A stretch of 64,000 nucleotides of DNA from Ligula intestinalis (taxonomy: Eukaryota > Platyhelminthes > Cestoda > Diphyllobothriidea > Diphyllobothriidae), in the NCBI GenBank assembly GCA_036362985.1, contig JAYGXS010000008.1, positions 20,564,598 through 20,628,597 on the forward strand, read 5' to 3'. A program made the position numbers and the translations under genes. Shown piece after piece: positions 36,646 through 48,911 of the stretch. Each line of letters opens with the position of its first letter. Within the stretch, counting starts at the first letter, position 1. The notes beneath the pieces are model-generated. The model searched no databases. It was given only the letters and a program-made list of their open reading frames with translations, and had not been told where the DNA came from.

Positions 36646-38955
36646 AAAATTTTGAAGTGATATGTTCACAATAAAGCGTATCTCTCTCGCCTTTGTTATC
36701 TATGAAAAGGAATAACCGAAAATGAAAACATTATGTAACCTTACTTGTAAAAAACAGTGAGGGAAACGACGATTTCCATTTTGTGATACCTTAAACGCAC
36801 ACCTGTACTATTCACCTAACTGCTTCTGGGAGATGTCCGTTTTACATGTATATTGTGCTTGTGAGTAATTTTACTGAACAAAAATTTGTTCAGATTTCTG
36901 TTAAACTCCCAGGTACAGTACATTCGACTAATTCTTAATGCCATGAACGTTAAGCAAGTGTAGACGATTGATAATACAATCGCACGCTAAGAACAAGTCA
37001 AGATAAGCTGTGCACAACAGCGACCATTTGATAGAATCAGCTGCCTACGCTGACCAGTTTAGGCCAAAGGTCATGGGTCAAACATCAGCTATTGATACCG
37101 TAACTCACGGCAGTCCAAGTGTTGCGCGTAGCATCTTGTGGGCGAACTTAAACAAACAGAGATGATTACAAGTTAGGGAAATTTGTAATACATAGAACAC
37201 AGTATAGAAAGTCATGTAGAAGTAAAAGGCAGGACACAGTTATGGATAAGGTGGAGTATGGCAAAGGGCTATTACAAAGTCTCATAGACCCAGATCATGC
37301 GTCGGCGCGTGTTTATCTACGTCAGCGCAAGGCGGAAACGGCTACAAAACAAAATTTCACCGACTTGCATTTCGCGATTTATAAGCCAAATGAAACAGGA
37401 TGAAGGTCAGCATTATTTAGTTGGTTATTAAGTTGGATTGGCAAATTTAGTTAATCTAGTTGACCCAATTGTGAAAAAACTCGCGGCATTCGGCGGGATT
37501 CGAACCCGCATAGTAGAGTTGGAGAGTTGGTAAGCAGGTTATGTCTTTTAGAAAAGCCAGGCTGAATTCATTTTAGTAAACCCCGATTGTTAGGTCTATG
37601 TGGCTTTATGCCCCAAAGAACCACCCTTCCTTTTAATATATTCACATTTTCCGGCGTATGTGAATGTTACATAAGCGCTATGTGGTCATTTTAACATTAA
37701 AACATGTGGCAGGATACTTTTGTGCAATTTTATTTCCACTAGTGGGTACTTTGGAAATTGAACAAGGTTGTTCTCATGAAAGGCACCTGGAACTGTCACC
37801 AGTGTCAAAATCATGGCGAGGCAGATAACAACAGCTCCCCCAAAATCAGATATCAGGGAAAACTCATGATTTTCAACAGTGTTTATTCTGAGAAAGAGTT
37901 TAAAATGGACTGAACAGAAAAGGGCTGCTGGCAGTCTTCTCACATCAGTTGCTTTGCAGTGCGTGCCTGTGTTCGCGGCACTAAAAAGACTCGGTTTTAG
38001 AACGACCAGCTAGCAAGTCATCACTTTGGCCCTCCTGAGGACAAGAGAACAAAGGAAACCACACATGCCAATGGACAAAGGCAGGAAGGGATAAGGACGT
38101 GACCTTCAAAGTGCTGACACGCGAGGACGCAAGGACAGGGTTCGGAGGTCACGCACGACAACGAGGCCACGAAAGGACGCATGCACGCATCACAGTGGCG
38201 CGACGTGTCACGCTAAGGACACCACACGATGGTTTCTCGCATGGGCCACTAGCGAAGGGGCCAATTGAGAACAAAGACTGTCACTCCTTAAGTACACTGC
38301 CACCGCTGGAGGTGGCATTCTGCTGCTAGTGACACGAGACTGCTGCCGAGAACCGTTGTTGGCCAAGACGTAAACGACGACGCTGCTGACGGACACAGGA
38401 CGAGCTGCAGACACTACCGAGCTGCAGACAAGACCAATCTCCACAGAAGGGCAAGCTGCCGGACACACAGGAGAGAAAGTTGATGCAGAAACAGTGACAG
38501 TAAACTATTATCTGCTATACTGTCTGCATTCCTTTCCTACCATACGACTGGGGGATATAACCAGTGTCGACGCAGGCATATACAAGGTTATAACACCCGG
38601 GACTTCGTCTTTGTTGCGTGCAGCCAATCAGTGATTCGTGCACCCTGATTAGCTTCGAGCTCTCGTGCGGCTGCGACCTGACCTTCAGCGAGAGGTGGAC
38701 AGCGTGAAGGGCGTTCAGGTCGGATCGAGGAACAGCGCAGGTGGCAGATTGTCACACGCTACCGCAAGGTTTGGCAGGCGAAGAAAAGTTAGGCCATGGA
38801 CTGTCACTAGAGGAAGATCTCGCACTTTGCTATACTCCTACCTCAGTAAACACCAATTTTGAAGGATGTTTACTGCAAACGCAGGTGAAGCTGACATTTT
38901 TGAAAAGTCATTTTGCATACCCTGTCATACTAAACCCTTTTATATGAATCGAAAT
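36646..38955. other. Intergenic stretch without recognised gene
   Basis: Contains one tRNA T-arm-like word at about 37485-37513 and a GC-richer block (38050-38780) whose short frames show no domain. Confidence 0.35.
37485..37513 (-). repeat. Isolated tRNA T-arm-like sequence
   Basis: Minus strand GCGGG-TTCGAAT-CCCGC is a perfect T-arm and box B. No acceptor, D-arm or anticodon arm could be placed, so it is at most a tRNA or SINE relic. Confidence 0.4.
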
Positions 38956-38959
38956 TATG

Positions 38960-40440
38960 TAGGTAATTTTCCCCTGACGCGAGTTTTCTGTTTTTTTAAT
39001 AATTTTAGCGTTTTTAATAAAAGTGTTACTTCTGACCAAAAAAGTTAAATGAATATTTATTTTGCGTCTCCGTCGACCTGAAAGCCGCTTAGTATTCTTT
39101 TGATGTTTACGTACACGCATTTGGATTAGATTCCATTAATGATAGTTTTTCCATTCATTTAGACATCTTTATGTCGGTTAGTTTACTTCGGACAGTAGCA
39201 ATCTTGTATCTGTAATATCACGCCTATATTAATAAAAAAATCATGGCTATTTGGATTTTTTAGTTTCAAATGTATAGCTTTCCGTTAGCCTCATTTCCCA
39301 ATGGCTACTGACCCGCTCTGCTATACTAATAGGCAGTCTATTTAGTTGCCTTTCATTTGTCATCAGTGCTTTCCGTTAATTTTTCAATTAAAGTGCACTT
39401 TTCCGCTCGTAAATTTATTCTATTTTTATAATAATTTTGTTTTCTCTTTCACCTTTTTGTTTACTAGAATTTTCTTCTTTCCTGCTCTCCCATAATATCC
39501 CACCGCTGCAACCCTCATAACCACCGTTCCTGTACTACAAAATCCTGGGATTTTTGTTCCCGTGGTGATTCCCGGTGATTGCTACCCTTCAGTCAATAAA
39601 ATCCCCAGCCTTCTGATAGAAAAATGTAGTTGTTTTGTTAGCTTCTCATACTGGTATAAATAGAGGTCCAGCCATTTTCTGTGACTGCACAGAATGACAG
39701 CTGGTCCTCGCCTAGTTTTAGTTTTACGTTTGCTTCTATACTTTGCTCTAAACTCTGCAAATAATTACGGTTTTTAGTGCTTAGGACTGTAACCGTCCGT
39801 TTTATGAGAGTCCCTGTGCTAGAGCTTGACTTACATACTATCTGCACAAGTTGCAATCAAGCAAACTTGCACCTGTGGAAGTAGCAGAAAGTAAATCAAT
39901 TGCCAAACACAGAGCGAGAAAAAGAAACGTTCCCACGCTTCACTGAACACCTATGCTCGCATAATGTCCTCCCACGCCTTTCGCCCTTGCTCTTAGACGG
40001 TTTCAATACGTTACTTGATCAGCTTACATCAAAGGAATCTCGAAAAATTTATTGACGTCAATAATATGACTACTCTCGCTTTCATAATCTGACTCCTGCG
40101 ATTGCGAGATTGTTGAGCGCACGCGAGAGTTTCGAAGACGTGTAAAGGGGGACCTTCGTTTTAGTCCGACCAGGAAAACTATGCGCTTCCGAATAAATGT
40201 ATAGTTGATCACCCACCTTAGATACCCTAGGCTCTAGTCCCATACTTACTTTTAGTTTGATCAGTTTTAGTTTAGTTTGGATTTTATTTTATTATTCACT
40301 GCATTCGTTGAATTTAAGTTTTATTGTGATCAAGTTTTTAATTTAGTTGCATGCCGCCAACGTTAGATAAATATACCCCAATGATTACTATATGTTTATC
40401 TTCACTTATTAAAATGTACTTACCTAAAAAGCACGGGTGG
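38960..40440. repeat. Large non-coding unit T, copy a
   Basis: First of four related copies. Ordered landmarks: GACGCGA near 38976, the CCAATGGCTACTGA word near 39298, AAACTTGCACCTG near 39863, TTCCCACGCTTC near 39930 and a TTTAG-rich end with AAAAGCACGGGT near 40430. No conserved frame. It is followed directly by the hammerhead-like core at 40468. Confidence 0.75.
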
Positions 40441-40464
40441 CCTCTGTAACTGGTTATGCTAACG

Positions 40465-40540
40465 TTTCCGATGACGGATCAGTGACGGATGTCGAAACGT
40501 CAGGTGAATAAAGGTCTAGTCCGGGCGATCGCATCCTCTT
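40465..40540 (+). ncRNA. Hammerhead-like core at border between units a and b
   Basis: CCGATGA (40468-40474), a GAT-containing hairpin, GAAAC (40494-40498), CGTCAGG, then a GUC triplet (40514-40516) before TAGTCCGGGCGATCGCATCC. One change from the CUGAUGA box. It is of the Penelope subfamily A type. Confidence 0.58.
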
Positions 40541-40542
40541 CT

Positions 40543-42302
40543 CAATACCTTCATAGAACTTGCTTTTTTGTTGAGAATCCTGATTTGTCATAAGTGTCTT
40601 TGTCAATGCTTGATTAAAGACCCTTATGTTCACTCGAGGATTGATAGATGATAAGGTATATGGTAGTTTTGGAATTGTTTGCGACTGCATGTAGCATGTT
40701 TACTGTACAGGGAGAATTTTCGTTACACCTGCATTACACCAGGACACGGGAATAGGAGGGTCCCGACCAAGTACTGAATGTGACTGTGTATAACTCCGCG
40801 AGAGGTAAAACGCATTTTAAAAAATTATTCCGCTTAGGTTGTTAAACTACATCTTTTTTTGACAAAGCACACTGTTGGTAATTCTGACATGACGCGAACT
40901 TTCTGATTTGACTCATTTGAGCGTTTTTTAAATAAACGCTGTTAGTTCTAATTTAAAAAATTAGTAGGAATATTTCGCGTCTTGTTCAAGCTAAATGCCC
41001 CCTAAACATTAGTTTTATGTTGGCATACATGCATTTGGATTGACTTTCATCGATTATTGTTTTTTGTTTATGAAGGCATCTTTAAATTAGCCACTTTACT
41101 TCAGACTGTAACAGTATGTTATAGGCAACACCACACTAAAATCTTTCAAACAATAATGGCCACTTGGGTGGTTTGCCTTCACATTTCGCGCTTCCTGTCG
41201 GCTGTACTTCCCATTGGCTACTGAGTTGCTCTGACTTACTAATAGACGGTTTATTCCATTACCTCTACTTTTTCATCATTTTTTGTTTGTTGATGTTTCG
41301 GTCAGGACGTGCTTCTTCGTTGTTATAAACCTTTTTTTATAATAATTTTATCTGATATTTCCTGTCTTTGTATTCAACACTTTTCTCCTCTCCTGCTCCA
41401 GCCGTATAATCCCCATCACCATCGGTCCAATACCACAGAATCCTGCAGCTTTTGGCTCCTGTGATGTAGCTTACATTTAAGTGTTACCATTCGGAATTTA
41501 CTGTTAATATAAAATCTTCAAGTTCAAGTTAACCTGATGAAAGACAAGGAAAGTTTTTTCGCAAGCTTCTCATACCGGCAAAATAAGGTCAAGCCAAGTT
41601 TTTGTCATCTTCTGCGACTGCACAAAATGACTCTAACTTTTAGTTTACTTCTATATTACCTTTTAAAATTTACAAATAACTATGGGTTTAAGTGCTTTAA
41701 GTGATAAATGTCTGCTGTATCCGAGCACTTTTGCTAAGCTTCGACTTAAGCACTATCTGCAATCAAGCTGAGAAGCGTTCCCACGCTTCGTAGAACACAC
41801 ATGCTCGCTAAGAAGCCTTCCTGAGTGTTTTGCCCTTGCTTCAATGCAGGTTGAATACATTACTTGATCAGCTAACATCAAAGAGATATCAAAAAATGTA
41901 TTGATGCCAGTAATTAGGCTATTGTCGTTTTCATACTCTGACTCCTGCGAGTGTGAGACAGTTGAAAGTATGGTGATTAACACTGAGTGCAAGGTAGAAT
42001 TTTGAAGACGTGTAAATGCGGATCTTCGCGTTAGTCAGACAAGGAAAAGTATGCGCTTCTGGATAAAAGTACCGTTAATCACGCAGCCTAGATCCCCTTA
42101 GGCTCTAGTCCTGTACTTACTTTTAGTTTTATCCTTTTAAGTTTAGTTTAGATTTTAGTTTTTTATTCACTGTATTAGTTGGATTCTAGTTTTAGTTTGA
42201 CTTAGTTATTAATTATTTGCATAAGATCAAGGTTAGATAAATTTACCCCAATGATTACTATGAACTTAACTTATAAAATAATGCTAACCTAAAAGCACGG
42301 GT
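40543..42302. repeat. Large non-coding unit T, copy b
   Basis: Begins directly after the hammerhead with CTCAATACC, continues through GACCCTTATGTTCACTCGAG and all landmarks of copy a, ending AAAAGCACGGGT at 42303. The most complete copy. The same hammerhead-to-unit junction recurs at 53150. Confidence 0.78.
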
Positions 42303-42993
42303 TTCTCAAACTGTATTTCAATAATTATTTAATCTAATATTTCCTCTGTTTTTGTAATCAACACATTTCTTCTCTCCTGCGCCCCGCAATTCTCCAGCCA
42401 CTTAACCCCTTTCAACGCTGGTCCCGTACTACAGAATCCTGGAGCTTTTAGTTCCCGCGATATAGTGTACATTTGAGTGTCGCCATTCGGACTTCACCGA
42501 AGGTAAAATTTCCACGTCAAAGTCAACCGTTTGATTGACAAGGGGAGTTTATTCGTAAACTTCTCATATCGGTAAAAATAGAGATCCAGCCAATTTTTCT
42601 TGTCTGCTTCTAAAACTGCCCAGCATGAACCTGATTTTAAGCTTATTTCTATAATACCCTAAAAAAATTACAAATAACTATGGATTTAATTGCGCAAAAT
42701 GATATATATATCCATCCTATCCGAGTAATTTTGCAAAGCTTTGACTTACGTACAATCTGCCTAAGTTGCAATCAAAACAACTCGCACCTACAGAAGTAAC
42801 ATTACGTAGCGCATTTACCACATTAACGCACATGGCGAGAAAGAGGAGCGTTCCCACGCTTTGTGGAACACGTATGCATGCTAAAAGCCCTCCCGCGTGT
42901 TTCACTCTTGCTCTGAGACGGTTTCAATACGTTACTCGATCAGCTAACATCAAAAGGATATCAAAATGGTTTCTTAATGTAAGTAATTAGAAT
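42303..42993. repeat. Large non-coding unit T, copy c (truncated at both ends)
   Basis: Starts at the TCTAATATTTCC landmark and ends before the CATAATCTGACTCC landmark of the full unit; about 690 bp. Confidence 0.72.
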
Positions 42994-44578
42994 GTTTGAT
43001 TCAACACCCTTATGTACACTCGAGGTTTGATATATTATAAGTTATCTGGTAGGTTTGGATTTGTTAGCGAGTGCATGTAACTTGTTTACTGGATATGAAG
43101 AATTTGCGCTATACCCTTACCAGGACACTAAACTGGGAACGCTCCACCCCCCAGTACTGAAGATGACTCTATGCACGCCGCGGAGAGAGGTAAATGCATA
43201 TTTTATGAAGTTTTTTTGCTTATGTTGTTACACTACTTCCTGTTTTTTTGACAAAACATTTTGTCGGTAATTCTCACATGACGCGAACTTTCTGATTTTA
43301 ATCAATTGAGCGTTTTAAATAAAAGAATTAGTTCTAACTTAAAAATTAGTATGACTATTTTGTGTCTTGGTCTAACTAAAAGCCCCTTAGTATTAATATT
43401 ATGTTAAAATACCAGCATTTGTGTTGAGTTCCATTGATTACTGTTTTTTCGCTCCTTTAGGCAATCTTAAAGAACTTTTTTACTTTGGACTGTAAAAATC
43501 TGTTTTTTATAACACCACATCGAAATCACTCAAATATTTATAGCCATTTGAGCGTTTTACTTTCACATTCCACGTTTCCTTTCGACTGTATTTCCCATTG
43601 GCTACTGATGTGCTTTGATTTACTAATATACGGTTTATCCACTTGACTCTCATTTGTCATTAGTTGCTTTTTGTAGATTTTTCAATTATCGCGCGCTTTT
43701 TTGTGTCATTTACTATATTTTATAATAATGTTATCTAATATTTCCTGTTTTTGTGATCAACACTTTTCTCTTCTCCTGCGCACGGGTATTCTCCAGCCAT
43801 ATAACCCCTGTCATCACCGGTCCCGTACTACAGAATCTTGGAGCTTTTGGGTCCCGAGATGTAATTTATATTTATATTTGAGTGTAACCATTCAAACTTC
43901 ACCATCAATAATAGTTCTAAGGCCACGTCAACCTTACGATGGACAAGAGGGTTTTTTGTAAGCTTGTCACACTCGTTAGGAGTAGAGTTCCAGCCAAGTT
44001 TTTCTACCAGTTTCTGCGACTGCGCAGAATGACAGTTGTTCCTCGCATAACTCTATTTTTTAGTTTGCTTCTATAATTTGCTCTAAACTCTACGAATAAT
44101 TACGAGTTTAAGTGCGTAGAACGATAGCCGTCCGTCCTATGGGAGTCCTTCTGCTTAAGCTTGACCAATGTAATATCTTCATAAGTTGCAATCAAGCAAA
44201 CTTGCACCTGCGGAAGTAGCAGAAAGTAAAGCAATTGCCGCACACACATACGCAGATTGAACGAGAAAGAGAAGCGTTCCCACGCGTCGTTCAACACATA
44301 TGCTGCTAAATGTCCTCCCACGTTTTTCGCCCTTGCTCTGTGATGGTGTCAATACGTTACCTGATCAGCTAACATCAAAGTCGTTAACGTCAGTAATTAG
44401 ACTACTCTCCTTTTCATAATCGTACTCCTGCGATTGTGAGACTGTTGAAAGGTAGAAATTAACAATGAGCGCACGGTAGAATTTCGAAGACATGTAAAGG
44501 GGGATCCTTTCGTTAGTCTGACCACGAAAACTATGCGCTTTTGAATAAAAGTACAGTTTATCACCCACCTTATATACA
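42994..44578. repeat. Large non-coding unit T, copy d (3'-truncated)
   Basis: Begins with CACCCTTATGTACACTCGAG, contains GACGCGAACTTTCTG near 43280 and TTCCCACGCGTCG near 44276, and stops at TATCACCCACCTTATA, short of the TTTAG-rich end seen in copies a and b. Confidence 0.75.
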
Positions 44579-44599
44579 AGTAGCTGCTTTTACTTTCAC

Positions 44600-44850
44600 G
44601 AGATTATGCAAATTTATGGACGACAAATAATTTTCTGACCTCCTATTTAACTGCAAACGGGCAGTGCCTATTAAAAGGTTAAATTAACTGTCCCGTAAAG
44701 TGTCGACCTAAAGGGACTAACCTTGATAGGTAAAGAGAGAGTAGAAACAATTTGTCTTGGGTGTGGGGGCATAGTGGGGGAATAGAGAAGGGGAGTAATA
44801 GTTCTCACAGCATGACAGTTCAGGTTACAATGGTAGCCATAGGCGCAAAA
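44600..44850 (+). repeat. Repeat V, copy 1
   Basis: TTTAACTGCAAACGGGC, AAGTGTCGACC, a TGGGTGTGGG word and TCACAGCATG are shared with 45440-45740 (same strand) and 46690-47120 (reverse). Confidence 0.65.
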
Positions 44851-45439
44851 TGGACACCATTATTTTACACGATAATGATCCAGTTCACCGTTCAAAGAAG
44901 GTATGAATTTGATAACATGTTCAAGCGTAATCTGATTTTTTAGACTACAGCCAGCCTATCCGCGTGTGAACTTCAATCCATTTTTATTCCTGCACACAGC
45001 CCATACCCAAATTTAATCGAAAATCTTTTTGCAATTGCCATATGTCATTGACATAATGTCAAAATAACCATTCCATGGATGAAAAATTGGATTATATTCT
45101 CGATACCCACATTGCACAAACAACTAGCGAAGAGTTGGCCACGTCTATGACTGACAGACTAAATGCTGTTTGAAATGTTAGTTATAGCTACACCAAATAT
45201 TAAATGTTGCATTTACACTTATTCTGTATTACTTGGACGTTTTTAGAGATTCCTCGCCTAAATAAATTTGTATTTTAGTGACTTTTCATATAGCCATTAC
45301 CCGAGTTTGTAGATTTTTGTGAAAATTAAATATGCTTTTGCTAGTAATTTTCTGCCATGATAGTTTGAAAGCACGTCGCGTGCACTGACTTCGCGCAACA
45401 TGACATTTATTGCCCATATCACGATAGTTCATGAGATAT

Positions 45440-45740
45440 GTGATCTACCGTCAATTAGTCCTCCCATTAAGTGTCGACCTAGAACGGTAACACTTGGTAG
45501 GTAAATATATTGGAAGTTATTAGTATAAGGTGTGGTCGCATGGTAAAGGGGCTAGAAGAGGGGCGAGCTCGTTGTCACAGAATGTCATCTCATGTTAGCT
45601 CATGTTCATGAAAGCATGTGAGACGTGGTTAAAAGGTGCAGAGGAAGAGGTAGCAGTTAGTCTTAAGGGCAGCGAGGTGGCGTGAGGGGACATGAGTTTA
45701 TCACGGCAATGCGAGGTTAATCACATGAATTAGCTACTTA
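45440..45740 (+). repeat. Repeat V, copy 2
   Basis: AAGTGTCGACC, AAGGTGTGGTCGCATGG, GTCACAGAATG and TGTGAGACGTGGTTAAA match the other copies. Its inverted partner at 46690-47120 encloses the foldback-family copy at 45890-46545. Confidence 0.65.
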
Positions 45741-45889
45741 CAGAGTTCGGATTTTCTTCTCCCTTCCCTTCCAAGGGTGATAATGTATCCAACGCGATAA
45801 AACAAATACCTTTAGGCACGTTTGAAAGGCCTTATGCCAACTTTAAAGTGCTGTACACACGCACAACAGCATCTTATCTTTATTCTTAA

Positions 45890-46545
45890 AGGAAAGGTTT
45901 CCTTCGGTTTTAGAAAAAGTTTCTAAACTGCCAAATGATTTTGAAACCTACCAACTGCTGGAACTGAATTCAAGTTTTGCAAAATGAATGCTGTGTTCAT
46001 CCTGTTTAAGGAAAAATACGTTCTTGTCAACGGTTTCAGGAAGTAGTTGCATAGCGCTCATAGAATTTCGTAATAGACATGAGTCAAACTGTATATATCA
46101 GGGGCAGCAATAATAAATTGACATAAACGATGTATTACGAATTAACACCACACAGTCGTAAAAATCTCAAAATCAGAATCTTTTAAAACCGACGGAAACC
46201 CTTCCTTTAGGAATAAAATTTGAAGAAGACGTAATTTTCTATCAAATATGTACAAGAGCGGATTTTTTCGTGCACGCTTTCCATAAAATAAATTTTACTT
46301 TATAAAGGCAGTCAAAATCAATGATAAAAATGCATGATATTTAAGTAGTCATTTTTTACAGAATCAACTTTTTCGCAGCGGTAAGGAAGAAGTCTATGAC
46401 AGGGTCGGCATCCTAGCGTGACTGAAAGCAACTGAAATTGGACTATCTGATAAAAATTATTGCTACCCTACTCAGTGTTGGTTTGCGAAGGATTACCGGT
46501 CTTTTTCACATTACGGAATGTTTCTTGCAGCACTCACCATACTGT
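45890..46545. mobile_element. Copy of the 28538-29522 foldback DNA family
   Basis: Ordered matches to 28840-29470: CTACCGACTGCT versus CTACCAACTGCT, TTTATAAAGGCAGTCAAAATC, AAGTAGTCATTTTTTACAG and GATAATCAGTA-like words. Ends are eroded. Same orientation as the full copy. Confidence 0.7.
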
Positions 46546-46700
46546 AGTTGCGGATACAAAGGCCGTTGGCAATGCAGTCATCTGAACGTATGCTGAAGTG
46601 TTTGCTCAGGGCGGAAAATAAAATAGCCCAGAGTTCAGTCACGAAGCACCTAGTGGATAATGGCCATAAGGTCAACAAAAAGACCGCTTCAGGGGACGAC
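46546..46700 (+). pseudogene. Possible Penelope-like endonuclease fragment
   Basis: A frame encodes SSVTKHLVDNGHKVNKKT, which resembles the segment after the GIY-YIG core (pattern S-V-x-x-H-x-x-x-x-GH) in some Penelope or GIY-YIG-bearing retroelements. Only about 30 residues, so the call is weak. Confidence 0.4.
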
Positions 46701-47120
46701 CAGACGTCTCCTACAATTTGCGGAGGCCGCTGTAATAGGGAAAGGAAAACCAGAAATCTGCAAGCAGTTGCAGCAGGGGATCAACTTAGCATTGCCGTGA
46801 CAACCATCGATAAACTTATGTGCCATTTTCAGCTCCGCTCTGTCATCTGTCCCTCCCCCCTTTAACCACGTCTCACAGGCTTTCATGAACATGAACTAAC
46901 AACACCTGCCATGCTGTGACAACTACCTCCCCGTCACTATGCACCCACACCTAAGAGTAATAGCTTCTACTCTATATACGTATTTAGTGCTACATTTCTG
47001 GGTCGACACTTACTTTTACAGTTAATTATCATATTAATGGGCAAAGCCCGTTTGCAGTTAAATCAGAGGTCACGAAATCACATGACTTCAATAAATTGTG
47101 TTAATTTTGTGATCTTTGCC
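46690..47120 (-). repeat. Repeat V, copy 3 (reverse)
   Basis: Reverse complement of copies 1 and 2, with the longest extent: CGTGGTTAAA at 46860, TCGACAC at 47012 and TTTGCAGTTAAATCAGAGGTC at 47050 on the plus strand read in reverse. Confidence 0.65.
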
Positions 47121-47159
47121 TTGTTTACTTTACTTTCGGGAAATTAATGTTTAAATTAT

Positions 47160-47287
47160 TAGTTGTAGCTTAGTTGAGTTTTCCGTTTATCATTTATTTT
47201 ACCAGTTTTATGTTAGTTTCCGTTTAGTTGAGTTTTCAGTTTGCTTGGATACCACCAAATTTAGAAAAATAAAGTTAAATAGTTACT
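47160..47287. repeat. Unit T end fragment
   Basis: TTTAG/TTGAG-rich block with TTGGATACCACCAAATTTAG parallels the end of copy a (TTGCATGCCGCCAACGTTAG). It is interrupted by the hammerhead insertion at 47288 and continues after 47390 (AACTTATTAAAGTAA). Confidence 0.6.
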
Positions 47288-47377
47288 GATCTCTATGTCG
47301 CTGAGGATGAATCCGCGACGGATTTATAAAGGTCAGGCGAATAAAAGTATTGTCCCAGCGATCGAGTTTTCTTCTTC
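47288..47377 (+). mobile_element. 90-bp hammerhead-only insertion with perfect 12-bp target duplication
   Basis: TAAATAGTTACT occurs at 47276-47287 and 47378-47389. The insert consists only of the subfamily A hammerhead segment (hairpin ATCCGCGACGGAT, GTCAGGCGAATAAAAGTA, TGTCCCAGCGATCGAG) ending in CTTCTTC. CUGAUGA reads CTGAGGATGA and GAAA reads TAAA, so this copy is probably inactive. Confidence 0.85.
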
Positions 47378-47389
47378 TAAATAGTTACT

Positions 47390-48513
47390 ACTTATGAAAC
47401 TTATTAAAGTAAGGCATAATTATTAACTAGCTCAATATGAGACTTAAGTTAACTAAAGATAAAATTCAACTTGGTATTTTACCGAAAATACAGACCATAT
47501 CGCGAAGCTTTTCGGCCTGTTTGATGCAAGGTGGGTACATCCTGAAACAGATTGGAGTAGAATTACCTAATAAAATTCAACTAAAAAAGTAACTTATCAA
47601 AGGAAACTGAACTACTATCATTGATCTAGTAAGGTAGACATCTGGGTCTAGCCGTTCCTATCATAGGTGATTAAGTCGACTGTAACCTTATTTTCAACTA
47701 AATTCCCCAAAAATGCATAGTGCAAAAGAATTGGGTCCGCGAACTACCTCGTACAAAAATAATATTTACTGACAAAGTGCTTTGTTTTGGTGTGCTTAGC
47801 CTTCTGTAGACTAATTCGATTAGTAGTCGACTCACGCTGCCAACCCATGACTACACTGTCCTTCATATATGACTGGCGTAAAAACCCAAGGAAACTGTAT
47901 TTATCGCAGAGTAGACACCTGTGCTTTCTACAAGTGCGGTAGGCTAGGCAGCAGTAAAAAACGACTGCGATGGATGTCTAAAGGCAGGAAAATGTTTTTA
48001 AAACTATCACTTTTTCGGTTTTACAAAACTGTATAACTAGCAGGCAGTTGATTCAATCAGAATGTTGGATTTCCTCTGGTATTTGCTACAATTTGGCTGC
48101 CATTATTAGTACATAACAATAGCTCTTCAAATACTTTCTCGGCATTAATTCTCGAGGGATTGGACACAAAGTAACCGAGACCCTTAATATTCCATGGATC
48201 CTTTTAGCCATAATGCCACGACTGCCTGAACTTTTGCCTTTACGTGCTTTTTTTGCACTGCCTGCACTTCGAGATCGAATACGTACGCACATCCTGTCCG
48301 TAAGCTGAAGACCCGATGCAAGTTTCTGATCATTTATGCAAAACAATGGCTGTACTTGTGTGGCTATTAATAGTCAGTGCCGCGAATTTTGAGCAGAAGT
48401 TTTCTGTTGCTTAGAAACCTCTCACCAGCTTCCCATGAATGATCGTGGAGTTGTACCTTTACCTCAAACGCAGACAGTTTTGAGGATAGCCACAGAGGTT
48501 TTGTTTGCTTAAA
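47390..48513. other. Intergenic stretch without recognised feature
   Basis: Continuation of the interrupted unit T fragment for a short distance, then AT-rich sequence with no gene seen. Confidence 0.35.
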
Positions 48514-48911
48514 TATATGGTGTCCCAACAATGTGTGCACATTTTAAGTAATTGTAAACTTGGTTTTGATTGTAATTTTGTTAGTTAAAAACCGTAAAAG
48601 TACTTCAAAGCATCATCTGATTGTCTTTTTTACTGCATTTTGACTATTGCAAAGGCGGCTGAATTGACAGCAACCATCGAACATGAATGCACTCGAATAT
48701 CAAGGAAATTGTTGCATGGTATGAGCAATTCCATTGCTTCGCGTTGTTAGCAGTGTCATGATCAAAATGGACGTCAGTTTGAGAAAATTCAGTAATAAAA
48801 TCAATAAAATTGTACATGTTAATATCTTTAAACTTATCAAATGATAAAATTATGATAAACACCAATTTTACGAATAGGTAAAATGTGTATACATTTTTGG
48901 GACACCCTGTA
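48514..48911 (+). mobile_element. mariner-type MITE, copy 2
   Basis: Inverted ends (TGGTGTCCCAAC... and TTTTTGGGACACCCTG) flanked by TA at 48514-48515 and 48910-48911. Internal sequence matches 18060-18462 in opposite orientation. Confidence 0.82.

Noticed and set aside
37485..37513. A functional tRNA gene
   Set aside because: Only the T-arm is convincing; no D-arm, anticodon arm or acceptor pairing was found around it.
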